Below, piece by piece: positions 26,171-35,744 of a DNA stretch of 53,379 nt. The translations under genes were made by a program, and so were the position numbers. Below the pieces are notes generated by a model. The model was not told the origin of the DNA and did not search any database. It saw only the letters and a program-made list of their open reading frames with translations. Source of the stretch: Anaerolineae bacterium (GTDB taxonomy: Bacteria; Chloroflexota; Anaerolineae; Aggregatilineales; Phototrophicaceae). Where the stretch lies: assembly GCA_022842885.1 (NCBI GenBank), contig JALHOR010000029.1, positions 1 through 53,379 on the forward strand, written 5' to 3'. How positions within the stretch are numbered: position 1 is the stretch's first letter; each line of letters opens with the position of its first letter.

Positions 26171-27697
26171 ATGTCAAAAGTAATTGTTATCGGCAGCGGC
26201 TTCGGTGGTTTGGGCGCAGCAATTCGCCTTGCTGCCAAAGGTCATGAAGTCGAAATCTTGGAAAAGTTGGATAAGCCCGGCGGGCGTGCTTACGTTTATG
26301 AAGTCAATGGCTTCAAATTCGATGGCGGTCCAACTGTTATCACTGCCCCTTTTATGTTTGATGATTTATGGGCTGCCGCGGGCAAAAAACGCGAAGACTA
26401 TGTTCAGTTTGTGCCATGCGACCCTTACTATCGTATTTTTGACCATCATGGCAAAGCCTTTGATTACAATGGCAATGAGGAGTTTATCCTCACCCAAATT
26501 GAAAAATGGAATCCGGCTGACCGGGATGGGTATCGCCGTTTTATGGCAACCACCAAAGCCATTTTTGACAAAGGCTTCGTTGAACTGGCAGATAAACCCT
26601 TCCTGCATTTTACCGATATGCTCAAAGTTGCCCCGGATTTAATCAAGTTGCAATCATATTTGAGCGTGTATCGGTATGTTTCACAGTTCATTCAGGATGA
26701 ATTCCTGCGTCGCTGTTTTTCGTTTCACCCCTTGTTGATTGGTGGCAATCCGTTTGATTCACCTTCGATTTATGCCATGATTCATTATCTGGAGTGCGAA
26801 TGGGGCATCCATTATGCGTTGGGTGGCACCGGTGCATTGGTGAATGGCATGGTGCAGCTATTTGAGGACATCGGTGGCAAACTGCGCCTCAATACAGAAG
26901 TAGATGAAATTCTGGTCAGCGACAAGCGCGTCACAGGAGTTCGGCTGAAAAATGGCACTGTCCAGACCGCCGATCATGTGGTTGCCAATGCTGATGTGGG
27001 TTTCGTCTATGACAAAATGCTCAAAAAACAGCATCAGAGTTTCTATACGCGCACCAAAATGAACATGATGAAATACAGCATGTCGCTATTCGTGATTTAT
27101 TTTGGCACGAAAAAGCTATATCGGGAACATGGCTTGTCGCACCATAACATTATTCTCAGTGACCGCTACAAAGGCTTGCTGACAGATATTTTCGATAAGA
27201 AAACGCTCTCTGAAGATTTTTCGTTGTATTTGCACATGCCCACACTCACTGACCCGTCAATTGCGCCGGAAGGTTGCGAAAATTTCTATGTGTTATCCCC
27301 TGTGCCGCATTTGGGCGCAGGCATAGATTGGACGAAAGCGGCGAAACCTTATAGGGATGCTATCATGCAATTTCTGGAAGATAATTATCTGCCCGATTTG
27401 CAAGCCAATATCATCGCCGAACATCATATTGACCCACTGCATTTCCGGCATACACTCAATAGTCGCTTAGGGGCAGCCTTCTCGGTTCAGCCTGTTCTCA
27501 CGCAATCGGCATGGTTCAGACCGCATAACCGCGCCGAAGACTTTGAGAATTTGTATTTTGTGGGTGCTGGCACCCATCCCGGCGCAGGTTTACCCGGTGT
27601 CTTATCATCATCCATCATCGCCGAAAACCTGATTGGCGCAGCATCACCTTCTACTCGCCCTTCTATTCCTGAACAGGAAGTTAGATTGCCCTTATGA
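26171..27697 (+). CDS. crtI: Phytoene desaturase (CrtI-type)
   Basis: This FAD-dependent desaturase introduces double bonds into phytoene to give lycopene or an intermediate. The N-terminal FAD fold is [24 protein letters not shown], followed by [14 protein letters not shown] and FDGGPTVI, typical of bacterial CrtI. The C-terminal signature [26 protein letters not shown] is diagnostic. The length of 508 residues is normal. AAGGAG precedes the ATG at slightly long spacing. The stop overlaps the crtB start as ATGA, so the two are coupled. A second CrtI-family protein is encoded at 33444-34997. Confidence 0.95.
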   Translation: MSKVIVIGSGFGGLGAAIRLAAKGHEVEILEKLDKPGGRAYVYEVNGFKFDGGPTVITAPFMFDDLWAAAGKKREDYVQFVPCDPYYRIFDHHGKAFDYNGNEEFILTQIEKWNPADRDGYRRFMATTKAIFDKGFVELADKPFLHFTDMLKVAPDLIKLQSYLSVYRYVSQFIQDEFLRRCFSFHPLLIGGNPFDSPSIYAMIHYLECEWGIHYALGGTGALVNGMVQLFEDIGGKLRLNTEVDEILVSDKRVTGVRLKNGTVQTADHVVANADVGFVYDKMLKKQHQSFYTRTKMNMMKYSMSLFVIYFGTKKLYREHGLSHHNIILSDRYKGLLTDIFDKKTLSEDFSLYLHMPTLTDPSIAPEGCENFYVLSPVPHLGAGIDWTKAAKPYRDAIMQFLEDNYLPDLQANIIAEHHIDPLHFRHTLNSRLGAAFSVQPVLTQSAWFRPHNRAEDFENLYFVGAGTHPGAGLPGVLSSSIIAENLIGAASPSTRPSIPEQEVRLPL

Positions 27698-28656
27698 GCC
27701 TGATACAGACGCAGCCCTGGGAAGTTCGCCTGCTGTTAGCAGCAGAAGAAGCCTTTCACAGTCATACTGGGGGCATTAAAGTGAAAGCCGATAGCTCGGC
27801 ATTAGCGGCTGCCTATCGTCAGTGCGATATGATTACCCGGCAGCACAGCCGCACGTTTTATATGGCGTCGGCATTGCTGCCGCCGGAAAAACGCCAAGCA
27901 GCACGGGCGCTTTATGCTTTTTGTCGTATTACCGATGACATTGTAGATGCGCCGAGTGAAACATCCGAACAGAAACGAATCACTCTGCGGGCTTGGCAAG
28001 AACAAGTCATGAGCAATAATCCCCATGCTGGGCAGCCGGTTTGCCTAGCATGGGCAGATACCCGCGCTCAGTTTAATATCCCGCATGGTTACGCCAGCCA
28101 ATTGATTGATGGCGTTGCCCGCGATATTTCGCAAGCACGTTATGCCAATTTTGCCGAACTTGCCGAATACGCCTATGGTGTTGCTTCAACCGTTGGGCTG
28201 ATGGCAATGTATATCACTGGGTTTCAGGGTGAAGATGCCCTTCCCTATGCGATTCGGTTGGGGGTGGCATTGCAAGTAACCAACATTTTGCGCGATGTGG
28301 GCGAAGATGCCCGCAACGGACGCATTTATCTTCCGCAAGATGAGTTAGCGTTGTTCGGCGTGAGCGAAAATGATATTCTGCGGGGGAAAATCACACCGCA
28401 ATGGCAGCAATTTATGGCATTCCAAATTGAGCGTAATCGCCAATTGTATCGTGAATCGCTGCCGGGAATTGCGCTCCTTGACCGCGATGGACGTTTTGCC
28501 ATTGCTGCCGCCGCCCGCCTTTATGAAGCTATTTTAAAAGATATTGAATTATCGAATTACGATGTTTTTAGCCGCCGAGCATCGGTTAGCACATTTGGCA
28601 AAATTCGCCGTTTACCGACCATATGGTGGCAAAGCCAAACAACAAGTGAAGTATAA
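27694..28656 (+). CDS. crtB: Phytoene synthase
   Basis: CrtB condenses two geranylgeranyl diphosphates head to head into phytoene, the first committed carotenoid step. It belongs to the squalene/phytoene synthase family. SRTFYMAS, the first Asp-rich motif DDIVDAPSE, the second [14 protein letters not shown] and [12 protein letters not shown] are visible. The length of 320 residues is typical, though the N-terminus has about 40 residues before the usual start of the domain. It is coupled to crtI by a 4-base overlap. A -10-like TATAAT overlapping its stop may start an ldh transcript. Confidence 0.95.
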   Translation: MSLIQTQPWEVRLLLAAEEAFHSHTGGIKVKADSSALAAAYRQCDMITRQHSRTFYMASALLPPEKRQAARALYAFCRITDDIVDAPSETSEQKRITLRAWQEQVMSNNPHAGQPVCLAWADTRAQFNIPHGYASQLIDGVARDISQARYANFAELAEYAYGVASTVGLMAMYITGFQGEDALPYAIRLGVALQVTNILRDVGEDARNGRIYLPQDELALFGVSENDILRGKITPQWQQFMAFQIERNRQLYRESLPGIALLDRDGRFAIAAAARLYEAILKDIELSNYDVFSRRASVSTFGKIRRLPTIWWQSQTTSEV

Positions 28657-28698
28657 TCCGAATTTCAATCAGAATGCGTCTATCGAAAGGCAAATGGA

Positions 28699-29649
28699 AT
28701 GAAAATCGGGATTGTAGGCAGTGGTTTGGTGGGGGCAACCGCCGCCTATGCCATGGTCATGCAAGGCGTTGGGCGCGAAATTGTATTAGTGGATTTGAAC
28801 GAAAAACGCGCTCGCGCAGAAGCCGATGATATTTACCATGCCGTGCCATTTGCTGAACCTCTCAATATTGTTGGCGGTGGTTATAGCGATTTAAAAGGCT
28901 GTCGAGTTGTCATTATTGCGGCAGGTGTGGGGCAAAAACCCGGTGAAACCCGTTTACAACTGCTCGGACGCAACGCGGCTGTTTTCAGAGTGGTTATCCC
29001 TTCTATTCTGGAACATGCACCCGATGCTATTTTGATTGTAGCGACCAATCCAGTGGATATTATGACGCACCTCACAGCGCGATACGCTGCTGAACACGGC
29101 GTTTCGTCGCGGCGAGTGATTGGCTCTGGAACAACTTTAGATACCGCACGTTTCCGGTCATTGTTAGCGCGGCATGTGGGGATTGATGCCCGCCATGTTC
29201 ATGCCTATGTAGTTGGTGAGCATGGTGATTCCGAGGTGCTGGTTTGGTCACGAATTACGGTGGGTGGCATTCCTTTAGAAGAATTTTGTAAAGAACAAAA
29301 CATCGAATTGAACGATGCGATTAAAGCGACGATTGATGAAAATGTGCGCCGCGCCGCCTATCACATTATTGAAGGTAAAGGCGCAACGTATTACGGCATT
29401 GGCAGCGCCCTTGCCCGCATCACTGATATTATCTTGCATGACCAACGGGCAATATTAACCGTGTGTACCCCTGCCAGCGAAATTGCCGGAGTACCCGATG
29501 TGACCGTTGCTATGCCGCATATCTTAGGTGGCGCAGGCATTATGGATGACCACATCCCATTGATTTTGAGCAATGATGAGCAGACAAAACTCCATCATAG
29601 CGCCACTCTTATTCGGCAATTAATCACTGACTTGGACACAACTACCTAA
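28699..29649 (+). CDS. ldh: L-lactate dehydrogenase
   Basis: This NAD-dependent enzyme interconverts pyruvate and L-lactate. Its Rossmann motif is [16 protein letters not shown], and an acidic residue in LVDLNEKRA binds NAD. The substrate-specificity residue is Gln in [11 protein letters not shown] (malate dehydrogenases have Arg there), which supports lactate over malate. [12 protein letters not shown] and the catalytic His in [14 protein letters not shown] (about residue 175) are conserved. It is 316 residues. It sits between crtB and the lycopene cyclase on the same strand. TATAAT at 28652-28657 could give it a separate promoter, but the cyclase follows after only 14 bases. Confidence 0.92.
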   Translation: MKIGIVGSGLVGATAAYAMVMQGVGREIVLVDLNEKRARAEADDIYHAVPFAEPLNIVGGGYSDLKGCRVVIIAAGVGQKPGETRLQLLGRNAAVFRVVIPSILEHAPDAILIVATNPVDIMTHLTARYAAEHGVSSRRVIGSGTTLDTARFRSLLARHVGIDARHVHAYVVGEHGDSEVLVWSRITVGGIPLEEFCKEQNIELNDAIKATIDENVRRAAYHIIEGKGATYYGIGSALARITDIILHDQRAILTVCTPASEIAGVPDVTVAMPHILGGAGIMDDHIPLILSNDEQTKLHHSATLIRQLITDLDTTT

Positions 29650-29663
29650 ATCTTGAGGCATCT

Positions 29664-30512
29664 ATGACCTATTTCGCATTTTTGGCGCTGTTTTTGGGAA
29701 TTCCCATCGCCATTTTGAGTCTTATCACCATCGTGGATTATCGTCGTGGCAAATGGCTACCTCCGGCGTTGAGTGCATGGCGGGCATGGGTGGTGATGCT
29801 TGGGCTGTGTGTTGTTGCCTTTATCTACACCACGCCTTGGGATAATTATCTAGTGGCAACCCAAGTGTGGTGGTACAACCCGGAATTGGTGACGGGTATC
29901 ATCATTGGTTATGTTCCAATCGAAGAATATACGTTTTTCTTGGTACTGCCTGTGATGACCGGGTTATGGTTGCTGCTGCTCATGCGTTATTTGCCCATCA
30001 ATCCCAATCAGGCAAACAGCCTTAAAGTTCGTGTTTATGGCACGCTGATAACGGGTATTATTTGGGCAATCTCAGTGGTGCTGCTGATTCTGAGTTTTAT
30101 TCAACCGGACACATTTAAGCCGTTTACTTATCTCACCATCACCCTATCTTGGGCATTGATTCCGGTGTTGATACAGATGGCATTTGGCGCTGATATTCTT
30201 TGGCGACACCGCCTGAAAGTGTTGCTTGCTATTGCCACAAGTACCCTCTACCTGAGTGCGGCGGATATGGTTGCCATCGGGGGCGGCACTTGGACGATTG
30301 ACCCGGCACAATCGTTACCGATTTACTTAGGTGGTATCCTGCCAATAGAAGAATTTGTCTTTTTCCTGATAGTCAATACGCTGGTTGTGATGGGTATGAC
30401 CTTAGTCTTGGCAGAAGAAAGCCAAGCGCGGGCAGTCGCATTAGAACGCTATGCTGTGCTACGTCCGTTGATTCAACGGATTAAGCCGCAAATTGCATCG
30501 GAGATTTCATAA
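29664..30512 (+). CDS. Lycopene cyclase, fused CrtYc-CrtYd type
   Basis: This is a 282-residue integral membrane protein with about seven helices and two copies of the heterodimeric lycopene cyclase domain. The first copy has TTPWDNYLVATQVWWYNP and VPIEEYTFFLVLP (about 55-110). The second has GGGTWTIDPAQ and LPIEEFVFFLIVNTLV (about 210-255). These P-(I/E)-E-(Y/F)-x-F-F motifs are the hallmark of the CrtYc/CrtYd family, seen separately in actinobacteria and fused in archaea and some other bacteria. It cyclises the ends of lycopene to make beta- or gamma-type carotenoids. It is unlike the FAD-dependent CrtY of proteobacteria. The next gene overlaps it by one base. Confidence 0.92.
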   Translation: MTYFAFLALFLGIPIAILSLITIVDYRRGKWLPPALSAWRAWVVMLGLCVVAFIYTTPWDNYLVATQVWWYNPELVTGIIIGYVPIEEYTFFLVLPVMTGLWLLLLMRYLPINPNQANSLKVRVYGTLITGIIWAISVVLLILSFIQPDTFKPFTYLTITLSWALIPVLIQMAFGADILWRHRLKVLLAIATSTLYLSAADMVAIGGGTWTIDPAQSLPIYLGGILPIEEFVFFLIVNTLVVMGMTLVLAEESQARAVALERYAVLRPLIQRIKPQIASEIS

Positions 30513-30964
30513 TGGAAACCAACAAAATCACCATTTGGCATTTTCAACGCCTGATTTCACGGCGCTTGCTGGCGTGGGCGGGCATTAGTATAGTTTCTGG
30601 TGTGCTGATGTACTTGAGCAAGAATAAATTCTGGCGTAACGTGGGCGCTCAGTTTGCCTCATGGGGCATTTTCAACGCGGGTATCGCTGTTTTTGGCAAC
30701 ATCAGCACCCAAAATCGCATTGCTACCATCGAAAACCCCGGTGAACCTGATGTCTTGGCAAGTGAGACGAAAAAACTGCGGCTGATTTTGCTCATCAACG
30801 CTGGCTTGGATGTGCTGTATATTCTCGGTGGGCGTGGCTTGGCGCAGCGCGATACGGGCGATGGCGCACAACGCGGGCATGGCATGGGGATTATCGTTCA
30901 GGGCGCATTTTTGTTGATTTTTGATATTGTTCACGCTGCCCTGATACGCGATAAAAAATCATAG
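30512..30964 (+). CDS. Small four-helix membrane protein (DUF6992-like)
   Basis: This 150-residue protein has about four hydrophobic segments (LLAWAGISIVSGVLMYL, FASWGIFNAGIAVFG, LILLINAGLDVLYILGG, GMGIIVQGAFLLIFDIVHAAL) and motifs resembling the uncharacterised DUF6992 family. The GHG before the last helix is notable. Its ATG shares one base with the cyclase stop (TAATG), so expression is probably coupled. Its function is unknown. It could be an accessory of the carotenoid pathway or a chance neighbour. Confidence 0.7.
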   Translation: METNKITIWHFQRLISRRLLAWAGISIVSGVLMYLSKNKFWRNVGAQFASWGIFNAGIAVFGNISTQNRIATIENPGEPDVLASETKKLRLILLINAGLDVLYILGGRGLAQRDTGDGAQRGHGMGIIVQGAFLLIFDIVHAALIRDKKS

Positions 30965-30987
30965 CGCCTATTTCAAACATTCCTTTT

Positions 30988-31015
30988 GTAGGAGCGCGAT
31001 ATATCGCGCTCCTAC
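30988..31015. repeat. 28-bp perfect palindrome between convergent genes
   Basis: The half-site GTAGGAGCGCGATA (30988-31001) is followed directly by its reverse complement to 31015. It begins GTAG and ends CTAC, like the 30-bp palindrome at 48131-48160, and both lie between convergent genes. It probably belongs to a dispersed palindromic repeat family and may act as a transcription terminator. No other complete copy was noticed here. Confidence 0.7.
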
Positions 31016-31056
31016 TGAAAAAATTGTGAAATGATTTTTACTTATTGGCAGCAATT

Positions 31057-32031
31057 TCAGCTTTGCAAAAATGCGATGATATCTTCGTTGAATTGCGCCG
31101 TATTTTCTTCCATTGGCAAATGCCCGGTATCGGCATAACGCGCAAATGTTGTGTTTGCCAGTGACTCATGCATCGCTTCGCCCATACGGATTGTGACCCA
31201 AGTATCTTTTTCGCCCCACACAATCAAGATGGGCGTATCTGACGTGGCAGCAGTTAAATCTGCCAAGGTGATGTCGGCGGTTTCTTCTGCCTGTTGATAC
31301 GCTAAAAAGCCATTGGGCCAATTCTGAATTTGCAATGGGCGCTGATACCCGGCAGTCACTTCATCCGTGACCACTTCTTGCCGATGATAGGCGCTGATGA
31401 GGATATTAGTGAAAGTTTCCGGTGTCAGCAAGGCACGTAATGCCGTTGCCGCAAACGGCGAACTAGGGTCAAGGTTTGCCAGAATCGCAAATGGCGAACT
31501 CATATCTTCCTGCTCTTCTTCGTTAGTTTCTAGTGTTTCCCTATCAAAAACACCCCCAGCGACGAAGACCAATTTATCCACCCGTTCAGGATGCCGCACC
31601 GCAAATTGTGCTGTCACGCCGCCACCCATGCTGTGACCCACCAGTGTCGCTGTTTCAATGCCCAATTCGTCCATCAGACCTGCGACGACATCCGCCATCC
31701 ATGAACGCGAATAATCCAAATCTGGGTTTTTGTCGGAGAGACCAAATGGCGGTAAATCCAGCGCCAATGCATAAAATCCAGCATCGGCGATTGCCTGTAA
31801 ATTATCGCGCCATGTAAAAGTTGACCCACCAAACCCATGAATCAAGATGACCGCCGGATTTGCAGAATCCCCATGCGCCACATAATAAATGCTCACCCCA
31901 TCCACATCGGCAAATTGCCCATTTTCATCTGCCAATTCTTGCGGTGTCTTAAACGGACTAGGGGTTTCTTGGGCAGCAGCAGGCAAACTCAATAGCAATA
32001 AAATCGCAAACAACCCTAATTTTCGCAGCAT
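31057..32031 (-). CDS. Secreted alpha/beta hydrolase
   Basis: This 324-residue protein has a Sec signal peptide (LRKLGLFAILLLLSLPAAAQ) cleaved after AAA or AQ. The hydrolase fold shows oxyanion-loop HGFGGSTFTW, nucleophile elbow VGHSMGGGV (Ser), the acid in LIVWGEKDTWV and the His in YADTGHLPMEEN. A cap region (about 165-245) lies between the Ser and the acid. The substrate is unknown; esterase, epoxide hydrolase and lactonase activities share this fold. Its ATG follows the photolyase stop by 3 bases, with AAAGGAG inside the photolyase end, so it is the last gene of the desaturase-photolyase operon. Confidence 0.88.
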   Translation of the reverse strand: MLRKLGLFAILLLLSLPAAAQETPSPFKTPQELADENGQFADVDGVSIYYVAHGDSANPAVILIHGFGGSTFTWRDNLQAIADAGFYALALDLPPFGLSDKNPDLDYSRSWMADVVAGLMDELGIETATLVGHSMGGGVTAQFAVRHPERVDKLVFVAGGVFDRETLETNEEEQEDMSSPFAILANLDPSSPFAATALRALLTPETFTNILISAYHRQEVVTDEVTAGYQRPLQIQNWPNGFLAYQQAEETADITLADLTAATSDTPILIVWGEKDTWVTIRMGEAMHESLANTTFARYADTGHLPMEENTAQFNEDIIAFLQS

Positions 32032-32034
32032 TGT

Positions 32035-33447
32035 TCATTCTCCTTTGGCGCGTTTAAATGCAGCTAAAGTATGCTCCCGCGCTTGAGCGTGGTCAACAAT
32101 GGGCTGGGGATAGTGTTTCGGCTGCGGTGTCATCGTCCAAGGCGCATGGATAAATTGATTTGGCACAGCGCGTAATTCTGGCAGCCAATAACGCAGGTAT
32201 TCCGGTGTTGCAAATTTTTCAGATTGGGAAACTGGATTAAAAATACGGAAATAGGGCTGCGCGTCTGTGCCTGTTCCTGCCGACCATTGCCATCCCCCAT
32301 TATTTGCTGCCGGGTCGCCATCTAACAAATGCTGCATAAAATAACGTTCCCCTTCGCGCCAATGAATCAGCAAATCTTTTGTCAGGAAACTTGCCACAAT
32401 CATGCGGGCGCGGTTAGGCATCCAACCTATTGTATTCAATTGACGCATGGCAGCATCCACAATCGGATACCCGGTCATACCCTGTTGCCACGCCTGCAAA
32501 TCCTGTGGCTGATGCGCCCATTCCAGATTGAGAAATGTGTCCTTAAAATCACGCTCCAGCAAATGCGGATAAAAATACAGAATATGCATGTAAAATTCGC
32601 GCCACGTCAGTTCGCTCACCCACGTCTCAATCGACTCCCGATAGTGCGGATTTTGTGTTTGTTGCCAAGCAGCGCGAGCAGCATGATATGCCTGCCGGGG
32701 CGATAACAACCCTAAGCGTAAATAGGGCGATAAATACGATGTGCCGGTAGGACGGGGTTCAGCAAAAGGCTGTATGGGTAGTCCATTGCGCGTCTCAGCA
32801 TACTGGAATAAATCCTGCCGCACGAAATCGCTCAAAAATTGCATTGCCATTGTTTCACTGGCAGCCGGCAGCACAATCGTTGAAGGTGTTTTTAGTTCAA
32901 TCGCATTTTCACCTGCGATAGCGTCCAATGCATAAAATATCCCCGGATGTAAATCACGCTCAGATATGGCAGGTTTGGCATGGGTGTTCCAGTTCTTGCG
33001 AAACGGCGTAAACACGGTATACGGTTCGCCAGTCGCCGTTAAAACACTGCCGGGCGGCAACAAAATAGCATCATCAAATACATGTACTGGAATTGAAAGC
33101 GCCTGTTCAATCGCTTTATCGCGGTGGCGAGCATACGGCGTGTAATCACGATTGAAGTAGATGCCGACGGCGTTGGTTTCCGTGACGAGTGCTGCCAACA
33201 CTTCGGCAGGTTTGCCCACCCGAATCAACAAACGACTGCCATACAAGCGCAGTGCAGCATCCAAAGATTGCAATGCCTGATACAAAAATGCCATGCGGGG
33301 TGTGCCAGCGCGGGGACTAGCGGCGATACTTGGGTCTAAGATGAATAATGGGATAACGGGCTTGCCACTATCAAACGCAGCATGAAGCGCCAAATTATCC
33401 TGTAATCGTAAATCGCGCCGAAACCAATGAATCACTGGCACAATCAT
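32035..33447 (-). CDS. phrB: Deoxyribodipyrimidine photolyase, class I
   Basis: This enzyme repairs UV-induced cyclobutane pyrimidine dimers with blue light, FADH- and an antenna pigment. The N-terminal antenna domain shows IHWFRRDLRLQDNLAL. The C-terminal FAD domain (about 200-470) shows TWREFYMHILYFYP, GMTGYPIVDAAMRQL, GWMPNRARMIVASFL and NNGGWQWSAGTGTDAQPYFR, including residues lining the FAD and dimer pockets. It is 470 residues. The ATG overlaps the stop of the upstream desaturase gene (ATGA). Pairing of photolyase with a carotenoid desaturase is typical of light-induced operons. Confidence 0.95.
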   Translation of the reverse strand: MIVPVIHWFRRDLRLQDNLALHAAFDSGKPVIPLFILDPSIAASPRAGTPRMAFLYQALQSLDAALRLYGSRLLIRVGKPAEVLAALVTETNAVGIYFNRDYTPYARHRDKAIEQALSIPVHVFDDAILLPPGSVLTATGEPYTVFTPFRKNWNTHAKPAISERDLHPGIFYALDAIAGENAIELKTPSTIVLPAASETMAMQFLSDFVRQDLFQYAETRNGLPIQPFAEPRPTGTSYLSPYLRLGLLSPRQAYHAARAAWQQTQNPHYRESIETWVSELTWREFYMHILYFYPHLLERDFKDTFLNLEWAHQPQDLQAWQQGMTGYPIVDAAMRQLNTIGWMPNRARMIVASFLTKDLLIHWREGERYFMQHLLDGDPAANNGGWQWSAGTGTDAQPYFRIFNPVSQSEKFATPEYLRYWLPELRAVPNQFIHAPWTMTPQPKHYPQPIVDHAQAREHTLAAFKRAKGE

Positions 33448-34997
33448 GATTGTGATTCTTTCAATATCGGCACTGGCTGATATAGCGTTTTAGTGGATTG
33501 GATGGGTAAATGGCGCTGTACATCCTTTGCCACACGAATTGCGCCTAATGTAACCCCGGCTGTAGATTGCCCCGGAAAAATTGAATCGCCGACTAGACGC
33601 AAATTGGCAATCCCAGTGCGCGGACTGCGTGCTTTAAACAGCGATGTCTGTGGAAAACCACCGACCATGCCCTGATGCCGCAGCGTATAAAATTCATATG
33701 TGACGGGTGTGCCGGGCAAAGTGAGCGTAACAGCGTCTTTGAAACCGGGAATCACGGCATTAATCGCCGTAATCATTTTCTCGGCGTATGCCTGTTTGCG
33801 CTCATAATAGGCAGTTTCATCTTGTTTTAGAACATCCCACCAATTCTGAATATGCGTATGGGTACTGACGGTGACGGCTCGCTGACCGGCTGGCGCACGC
33901 GATGTATCCCATGTAGGCGACATCGAAAGAAATAATGTTTCGCCTTCGCCCATTGCACCTGTGTACGAGGTGATAATTTGATGATGGTCGGGAATATTGG
34001 GCGGCAATTTATCGGCTTGAATGCCTAGATGCAGCACAAATGCGCCCCAAGTCGCTGTGCGTCGCTGAACTTCGCGCTGCAAACCACGCGGCGATTCGTC
34101 TTGCAGCAGTTTATCCAGCGACCAAGGCGTGAGATTTGCAACGACAAAATCCGCTGGAAAAAATTGTTCCTGCGATGTGCGGCGACCCTGTTTGGCATAC
34201 ACCCCGGTAACGCGCCCTTGCTCAACCTGAATGCGCGTTACATGCTGCCGATAGCGAATCTCACCGCCTAAATCACGCAATTTTTCGACTAAGGTTTCAG
34301 CAATGCCACCGATACCACCCTCAACATGATAAACACCCTGCTGCGCCAAATCCAAGGCTGTTGCACCATATAAGGCATTCACATGGGGCGTTGCTGCTTG
34401 TGCGGAAATCAACAAGGCAGCATCCAGAAAACGGGTAAAGGCAGCATCATTACCCAAACCACGCCATTGCAGCCAATTTTTGACGCTGGCAAAAGCGAAA
34501 GGCAGCAGCTTTAAATCCGCCGGAAAATTGGATACTCCAACTTTTGCTAGTTGGAGTAGTTCTGCCATATCGCGCGGTGGGAATGGCAAACCTTGTGCTG
34601 ACATCCGCCACGCCAAGGCAGCAATGCGGCTTTGTTCATGCCAGAAGGCTTCTGTGCCGGGGAATTTTGCCAGCACATCCTGATTATCTTGGCAGAGTTC
34701 GACACTTCTATCCGGCAAATGCACCACCCACGCCGGGTCATGTTGATGAACTTGCCATTGAATATCCAACAATTGCGCTGCCACAGTATGGGGCCCGTTA
34801 GGCTGAAAACCCCCAGCAACTGTTGCACCGGATTCAAAGCGATACCCCTTATGGAAAAATGTACTGGCGCTGCCGCCCGGATAAGTCTGTGCCTCTAAAA
34901 CGGTAACTTGATACCCGGCTTGTGCCAGCAATGCTGCTGTTGTTAAACCACCAACCCCGGCACCAATCACAATCACCCGTGATACTTGCTTCTGCAT
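33444..34997 (-). CDS. CrtI-family FAD-dependent desaturase/isomerase
   Basis: This 517-residue flavoprotein of the phytoene desaturase/CrtISO superfamily has FAD fold VIVIGAGVGGLTTAALLAQAGYQV, EAQTYPGGSASTFF and YRFESGATV, a central YHVEGGIGGIAETLVEKL, and C-terminal FAD contact LRLVGDSIFPGQSTAGVTLGAIRVA. It differs from the CrtI at 26171-27697 and is closer in motif layout to CrtISO/CrtD/CrtO-type enzymes, so it may isomerise, further desaturate or oxidise carotenoids. The exact reaction cannot be read. It is coupled to the photolyase gene and follows the SRPBCC gene by 47 bases. Confidence 0.85.
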   Translation of the reverse strand: MQKQVSRVIVIGAGVGGLTTAALLAQAGYQVTVLEAQTYPGGSASTFFHKGYRFESGATVAGGFQPNGPHTVAAQLLDIQWQVHQHDPAWVVHLPDRSVELCQDNQDVLAKFPGTEAFWHEQSRIAALAWRMSAQGLPFPPRDMAELLQLAKVGVSNFPADLKLLPFAFASVKNWLQWRGLGNDAAFTRFLDAALLISAQAATPHVNALYGATALDLAQQGVYHVEGGIGGIAETLVEKLRDLGGEIRYRQHVTRIQVEQGRVTGVYAKQGRRTSQEQFFPADFVVANLTPWSLDKLLQDESPRGLQREVQRRTATWGAFVLHLGIQADKLPPNIPDHHQIITSYTGAMGEGETLFLSMSPTWDTSRAPAGQRAVTVSTHTHIQNWWDVLKQDETAYYERKQAYAEKMITAINAVIPGFKDAVTLTLPGTPVTYEFYTLRHQGMVGGFPQTSLFKARSPRTGIANLRLVGDSIFPGQSTAGVTLGAIRVAKDVQRHLPIQSTKTLYQPVPILKESQS

Positions 34998-35044
34998 ATC
35001 AACACCATCCCAACATTACGATAAATACTGGTTGCTGAAAGTGA

Positions 35045-35521
35045 CTATTTTTCGACCATAGAGCGTGTGCGAAGATGCCGATAAAAGAACAAAAATTGCA
35101 ATGGTAAGCCATCAAACATTAAGCGACTCAAAATTCCACGCAGACCTGTATCATGTGCCAATGTAATCCGGTCTATCAATTCTGCCCCGCCCGGTGCGTC
35201 TTGAAAAATATGCTCGTGCCGCCAATATGCCAGTGGTCCCGCCACCATCACATCGGCGAAAGAAGTTGTTGTTGGACCCGGCTCATGCCGCGCCCACCAC
35301 TTCACTGGGAAAAAGCCAAACCACAGTGTAAATTCTAAATCGCCTTCCGTCAGCGATTTCCGGTCATCGCGGCGTACTTGCACAATCAGCGGTGGCGGTG
35401 ATAGCTTGGCAAAAATGTCCGGGCGTTCATGAAATGCTGTTAATTGGGCGACACTGGTTTTCATGACACTGCGTTTTTCATATAGTTTGGTTTTGGGGGT
35501 CACAGGAGAGCTAATTGTCAT
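35045..35521 (-). CDS. SRPBCC-family protein
   Basis: This 158-residue protein has the START/SRPBCC ligand-binding fold pattern. A hydrophobic-acid-rich beta region (LEFTLWFGFFPVKWWARHE, MVAGPLAYWRHEHIFQDA) leads into the C-terminal segment GAELIDRITLAHDTGLRGIL with FFYRHLRTRSM. HEH followed by a D-x-I-T strand and a final FxYR helix is the usual signature of the cyclase/dehydrase-like subgroup found beside photolyases. The ligand is unknown. It is the first gene of the minus-strand desaturase-photolyase-hydrolase operon and diverges from the TIR gene. Confidence 0.75.
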   Translation of the reverse strand: MTISSPVTPKTKLYEKRSVMKTSVAQLTAFHERPDIFAKLSPPPLIVQVRRDDRKSLTEGDLEFTLWFGFFPVKWWARHEPGPTTTSFADVMVAGPLAYWRHEHIFQDAPGGAELIDRITLAHDTGLRGILSRLMFDGLPLQFLFFYRHLRTRSMVEK

Positions 35522-35676
35522 ACCAAAGTCCTAAGCGTCATTCATAAAACACATTGATTATGGGCAATGCCGTCTAAAAGCATCTGATTCTGGTGTGAGA
35601 AGTTTGTGAGTTTTGTTTGAAAGTGTCATAAAAGTAAAAACAAATCCATCTCGTTATCTTTCGTTTTAGCGCAACG

Positions 35677-35685
35677 TGCTATAAT
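35677..35685 (+). promoter_or_regulatory. Extended -10 promoter for the TIR-WD40 gene
   Basis: TGCTATAAT lies 59 bases upstream of the ATG at 35745, in the 223-base divergent spacer (35522-35744) between the SRPBCC operon and the TIR gene. The rest of the spacer is AT-rich. I could not place a minus-strand promoter in it with confidence. Confidence 0.55.
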
Positions 35686-35744
35686 CAAAGTATTGGGTTA
35701 TTTTTGTTTAAATTTTGTCACACATAGAATTGCAGGCGGAGTCA

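Noticed and set aside
28699..29649. Malate dehydrogenase
   Set aside because: The substrate-specificity position has Gln ([11 protein letters not shown]) rather than Arg, and the [12 protein letters not shown] pattern fits lactate dehydrogenase.
35715..35744. TTG 35715 as start of the TIR protein
   Set aside because: It has no ribosome site and adds ten residues before the TIR strand. ATG 35745 has AGGCGGAG and begins directly at the domain.
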